A stretch of DNA of 64,000 nucleotides from Tamlana carrageenivorans (GTDB taxonomy: Bacteria > Bacteroidota > Bacteroidia > Flavobacteriales > Flavobacteriaceae), in assembly GCF_002893765.1 (NCBI RefSeq), contig NZ_CP025938.1, forward strand, positions 1,302,001 through 1,366,000, given 5' to 3'. This document shows positions 60,959 through 64,000 of this stretch, one piece after another. Position 1 is the first letter of the stretch, and each line of letters opens with the position of its first letter. Below the pieces are notes generated by a model, which ran no database searches, was not told the origin of the DNA, and saw only the letters and a program-made list of their open reading frames with translations. Made by a program: the position numbers and the translations under genes.

Positions 60959-61927
60959 ATGGCACGTATACTCACAGGCATTCAAAGTACAGGAACACCA
61001 CATTTAGGAAACATTTTAGGCGCACTAATTCCAGCCATTGAAATGGCAAACGACCCTAAAAATGAGTCCTTTTTATTTATAGCAAATTTGCACACCTTAA
61101 CTCAAATTAAAGATGCAGAGACCTTAAAATCAAACACCTACTCCGTTGCCGCTACTTGGCTTGCTTTTGGCCTAGATATAGAAAAAACCGTGTTTTATAG
61201 ACAAAGTGATGTGCCACAAACCACAGAATTGTCTTGGTATTTAAGCTGTTTCTTCCCTTACCAACGTTTAACATTAGCACATAGTTTTAAAGATAAAGCC
61301 GATAGATTAGAAGACGTAAATTCGGGACTTTTCACCTATCCCATGTTAATGGCTGCCGATATTTTATTATACGACGCTAATATTATACCTGTTGGAAAGG
61401 ATCAATTGCAACACATTGAAATGACGCGCGATGTCGCTTCCCGATTCCATGCTAAAATGGGAGAAGCTTTTGTATTACCTGAAGGAAAAATACAAGAAAA
61501 CACCATGCTTATTCCTGGAATAGATGGTGAAAAGATGAGTAAAAGTAGAAACAACACCATAAACATTTTTCTAACAGATAAGAAATTACGTAAGCAAATT
61601 ATGTCTATTCAAACGGATAGCACAGCGCTTGAAGACCCAAAGGATTGGAAAACTTGTAACTGTTTCGCTATTTATAGTTTATTAGCTGATGATGCACAGA
61701 TTGAGACCATGAAAGCCAATTATGAAAATGGCAACTATGGTTATGGTCATGCCAAACAAGCCTTGTTTGAATTAGTTGTTGAAAAATTCGCCACCCAACG
61801 CGAGCGTTATAACTACTACATGAATAACTTGGACGAAATTGATGCGGCCTTAGCCATTGGTGCTAAAAAAGCCCGATTGGTTGCCGATGAAGTGTTAGCC
61901 CGTGTTCGCGCTAAAGTTGGTTACTAA
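60959..61927 (+). CDS. trpS: Tryptophanyl-tRNA synthetase
   Basis: The 322-aa class I enzyme charges tRNA-Trp. The HIGH-type motif is TPHLGNILG near residue 13 and the KMSKS motif is DGEKMSKSRNNTI. The Trp-pocket helix has MLMAADILLYDANIIPVGKDQLQHIEMTRDVA. The ATG at 60959 (MARILTGIQSTG) is chosen; the longer frame from 60896 crosses the previous gene's terminator and the promoter. Length is normal. Confidence 0.96.
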   Translation: MARILTGIQSTGTPHLGNILGALIPAIEMANDPKNESFLFIANLHTLTQIKDAETLKSNTYSVAATWLAFGLDIEKTVFYRQSDVPQTTELSWYLSCFFPYQRLTLAHSFKDKADRLEDVNSGLFTYPMLMAADILLYDANIIPVGKDQLQHIEMTRDVASRFHAKMGEAFVLPEGKIQENTMLIPGIDGEKMSKSRNNTINIFLTDKKLRKQIMSIQTDSTALEDPKDWKTCNCFAIYSLLADDAQIETMKANYENGNYGYGHAKQALFELVVEKFATQRERYNYYMNNLDEIDAALAIGAKKARLVADEVLARVRAKVGY

Positions 61928-61946
61928 TTCCTGCGAAGGCAGGAAT
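61927..61946. repeat. REP-like palindrome, left copy
   Basis: ATTCCTGC and GCAGGAAT are 8-bp perfect arms around GAAG. The same arms occur at 62192-62211, so the intergenic stretch between trpS and dprA is bounded by two copies. Confidence 0.7.
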
Positions 61947-62191
61947 CTTATGATTTAAATACGAGATTTCAAAATAATAAAACGTTCAACTTCAATAGAA
62001 TTATTTTTTATTGATTTTGAACGTTTTTGTTTTCCATAATGTTTTTTACTGAAGAATGACGCTGTGAACCTCTATGACTTCTCTGTGTATCTCAGCGAAA
62101 CTACTTTTGCAATATTTACACGAACAGATTCTTCCTCATTCTTCGTCTGAATGACAGCAATCCTTTAAAAACCAAAGTATTGCTTATTAAT

Positions 62192-62211
62192 ATTCCTGCT
62201 CTCGCAGGAAT
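62192..62211. repeat. REP-like palindrome, right copy
   Basis: ATTCCTGC and GCAGGAAT around TCTC, the same arms as at 61927-61946, touching the dprA stop codon. It may help to end dprA transcription. Confidence 0.7.
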
Positions 62212-63314
62212 TATATCACCTCAAACAACTTCCCTGGTAAAGGCCTAACAACCCCCTTAAGCTCCATATTTAAAAGAATACCCGCTACCTTAAAAATAGG
62301 CAATCGGCATTCTAAAGCAATAACATCTAACAGCTGTTTTTGATTGTCTTTTAGGTAACTATAAATTGATTTTTCGGAAGGGTCCAATTCCACAAAAAGT
62401 TGTTTTTGAATGGCTGGTTTTTTAAAATTTTCTAACTCCCAATTTAAAATATAGGGCACATCTAATGGCGTAGTAAGCATGTGTGCTCTTTGTTGCTTTA
62501 TCAAATTATTACAGCCTATACTTTGGCTGTCGGTAATTCTTCCCGGAACGGCAAAAACATCGCGGTTATAAGAATTAGCAATATCAGCCGTAACAAGGCT
62601 TCCGCCCTTTTCGGCAGATTCAATAACAATAGTCGCTTCACTTAAACCAGCAATAACCCGATTTCGCTTTAAAAAGTTGTTACGATCAAAGATTGAATTA
62701 CTCCAAAAATCGGTAATAAAACCGCCGTTTTTCTCCATATCAACCATATACTTTTTATGCACTTTAGGATAAACCTGATTTAATCCATGCGCCAAACAGG
62801 CTACCGTTTGCAAATCATTTTTTATAGCCGCTTTATGTGCGGTAATATCGGTACCATAAGCAAACCCCGAAACAATAATAGGATTGTAAGGCGCCAAACG
62901 TTCTACCAGTTCTTCACAAAAAGCAACACCACTGGTTGTTATTTTCCGAGTGCCTACAATGCTTATGATGTGTTGTTTTTTCAAATTGATTTGTCCCGAT
63001 TCAAACAGTAAGATAGGGCCATCAACACAGTGTTTCAATTTATCTGGATAATCGTCATCCTCAAAAAAGGATACTTTAATTTCATTGGCATAAATAAATT
63101 CGATTTCCTTTTCAGCTTCATTTAAATGATGTGGTTTAAACAAGCTGTTCAAAATCACTTGGCCAACACCATCAATTTTAAGTAAGTTCTGTTGTTTTTC
63201 TCTAAAAACCGCTTGTGCAGAACCGCAATGTGCTATGAGTTTTTTAGCTGTAATATCACCAATATTGGGTACATGCTGAAGCGCAAGCGTGTAAAGCAAA
63301 TCATTTTCTGTCAT
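62211..63314 (-). CDS. dprA: DNA-processing protein DprA
   Basis: DprA (367 aa) binds incoming single-stranded DNA and loads RecA in natural transformation. An N-terminal helix-hairpin-helix part (LQHVPNIGDITAKKLIAHCGSA; LLKIDGVGQVIL) precedes the Rossmann-like core with ISIVGTRKITTSGVAFCEELVERL, IIVSGFAYGTDITAHKAA and SEATIVIESAEKGGSLVTADIANSYNRDVFAVPG. The C-terminal winged helix is present (LLDVIALECRLPIFKVAGILLNMELKGVVRPLPG). The product suggests that this organism could take up DNA, if other com genes exist. Confidence 0.95.
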   Translation of the reverse strand: MTENDLLYTLALQHVPNIGDITAKKLIAHCGSAQAVFREKQQNLLKIDGVGQVILNSLFKPHHLNEAEKEIEFIYANEIKVSFFEDDDYPDKLKHCVDGPILLFESGQINLKKQHIISIVGTRKITTSGVAFCEELVERLAPYNPIIVSGFAYGTDITAHKAAIKNDLQTVACLAHGLNQVYPKVHKKYMVDMEKNGGFITDFWSNSIFDRNNFLKRNRVIAGLSEATIVIESAEKGGSLVTADIANSYNRDVFAVPGRITDSQSIGCNNLIKQQRAHMLTTPLDVPYILNWELENFKKPAIQKQLFVELDPSEKSIYSYLKDNQKQLLDVIALECRLPIFKVAGILLNMELKGVVRPLPGKLFEVI

Positions 63315-63405
63315 CCTATCTAATTGATTTTTAATCTAAAATAAAAGAATTTTTATTCTGTTAATAAAAAGTGAAGTGTAAATTTTATCTAACCCCATAA
63401 TTTTA

Positions 63406-63413
63406 TAACTTTG
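63406..63413 (+). promoter_or_regulatory. -7 promoter box of the HU-CCDC81-like gene
   Basis: TAACTTTG is an exact TAnnTTTG match only five bases before the ATG at 63419, so the transcript would have almost no leader. Confidence 0.45.
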
Positions 63414-63418
63414 AACTT

Positions 63419-64000
63419 ATGCAATTAGAAATATACATAAGCGATTTACTCTATAGATATGAGTGCGTTACCATTCCTGGTTTTGGTGCTTTTTTAACAC
63501 AAAATGTTTCGGCAACTGTTGATGTGGCGTCGAACACTTTTCATGCACCTAAAAAAGTGTTGTCTTTTAATGAGCAAATTCAGAAAAATGATGGCTTACT
63601 TGCCAATTATATTGCTGAGGTTGAAAAAATCCCGTTCGAGATTGCCAACAAAAAAATCGAGAAACGTGTTCGACTTATAAAATCATATTTAACACAAGGT
63701 GAAACTTTAACTTTTAAAAACATTGGTGATATTGTTTTTAATAAAGAAGGTAAAATTTTATTTGAACCTACGTATCAATTAAATTACTTACCTGATGCCT
63801 TTGGGTTATCTCAATTTTCAACTCCTGAAATTGCACGTGAAGTGTACAAAAAAGAGGTTGAAAAAATCGAAAAAGTGATTCCTATTGCCATCACTCCTGA
63901 AAAACGAGAGGCAAAATCATATTTAAAATACGCTGCAGTAGCTTTAATTGCTTTGACTTTAGGTGGTTTTGGGGCTTCAAAATATTATGTAGACCAAGTG
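63419..64000 (+). CDS. HU-CCDC81/SPOR-type protein, N-terminal part (3' end outside window)
   Basis: This open frame has no stop before the window end; 194 residues are visible. It begins MQLEIYISDLLYRYECVTIPGFGAFLTQ and continues FNEQIQKNDGLLANYIAEVE, which matches the CCDC81-type HU domain of Bacteroidota. Near the visible end a membrane helix appears (YAAVALIALTLGGFGASKYY). In this family a periplasmic SPOR domain that binds denuded peptidoglycan follows; that part is outside the window. It may link nucleoid-type binding to the envelope, but the function is not established. It is divergent from dprA. Confidence 0.8.
   Translation, partial: MQLEIYISDLLYRYECVTIPGFGAFLTQNVSATVDVASNTFHAPKKVLSFNEQIQKNDGLLANYIAEVEKIPFEIANKKIEKRVRLIKSYLTQGETLTFKNIGDIVFNKEGKILFEPTYQLNYLPDAFGLSQFSTPEIAREVYKKEVEKIEKVIPIAITPEKREAKSYLKYAAVALIALTLGGFGASKYYVDQV

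Noticed and set aside
1..64000. tRNA, rRNA and CRISPR array genes
   Set aside because: I looked for conserved tRNA arms, rRNA segments and regularly spaced repeats on both strands and recognised none; a covariance-model scan could still find a tRNA.

Overview
The window comes from a low-GC Bacteroidota genome, most likely a marine or environmental Flavobacteriaceae member. The evidence is a SusC/SusD pair, a type IX sorting tail, a DUF6377-type regulator, an HU-CCDC81/SPOR-type protein, many promoters with the Bacteroidota -7 box TAnnTTTG, and a subtype II-C Cas9. No tRNA or rRNA gene was recognised.

Layout. 1-765 is the 3' part of dxs, followed by an IS1595-family element (957-1935). 2042-5914 is an iron operon on the minus strand: a DtxR regulator, a membrane-anchored DtxR-FeoA fusion, and FeoB split into a GTPase protein and a permease protein. 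6204-11326 holds yraN, a TlpA-like thioredoxin protein and mfd. 11568-16567 is a sensory cluster of response regulator, TonB-dependent receptor and YfiR-domain histidine kinase. 16659-31741 is mostly housekeeping: TerB-like protein, tex, alkB, an IS256 element with a 9-bp target duplication, ferritin, an OmpA lipoprotein, metG, LD-carboxypeptidase, a TerB/J-domain protein, a bacilliredoxin, a lipid acyltransferase with an acyl-ACP desaturase, and an HD hydrolase. A 53-aa cysteine-rich protein gene sits at 22025-22186.

31831-37908 has an AraC regulator divergent from a tandem array of six related secreted proteins of about 200 residues. Most members carry the same promoter-proximal element, two are a recent 768-bp duplication, and the last is cut by an IS21-family element (37909-about 40495). 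That element separates the array from a II-C CRISPR-Cas operon (cas9-cas1-cas2, minus strand). A tracrRNA gene is recognisable upstream of cas9 (about 46150-46223, plus strand), but no CRISPR array is present in the window. The far side of the IS21 does not continue the broken gene, so a deletion or rearrangement next to cas2 is likely and may have removed the array.

46452-58587 is a polysaccharide utilization locus: DUF6377 regulator, SusC, SusD, SusE-like lipoprotein, two GH30 glycoside hydrolases and a type IX secreted protein with two tandem starch-binding-like modules. A beta-glucan, perhaps beta-1,6-linked, is the best guess for its substrate. A perfect 16-bp hairpin lies between the SusE and the first GH30 gene. 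58677-64000 holds a plsC-like gene, an IS982 element with a 7-bp target duplication, a GlsB/YeaQ membrane protein, trpS, dprA and the start of an HU-CCDC81/SPOR-type protein. The window therefore carries four insertion sequences from four families, plus several REP-like intergenic palindromes.
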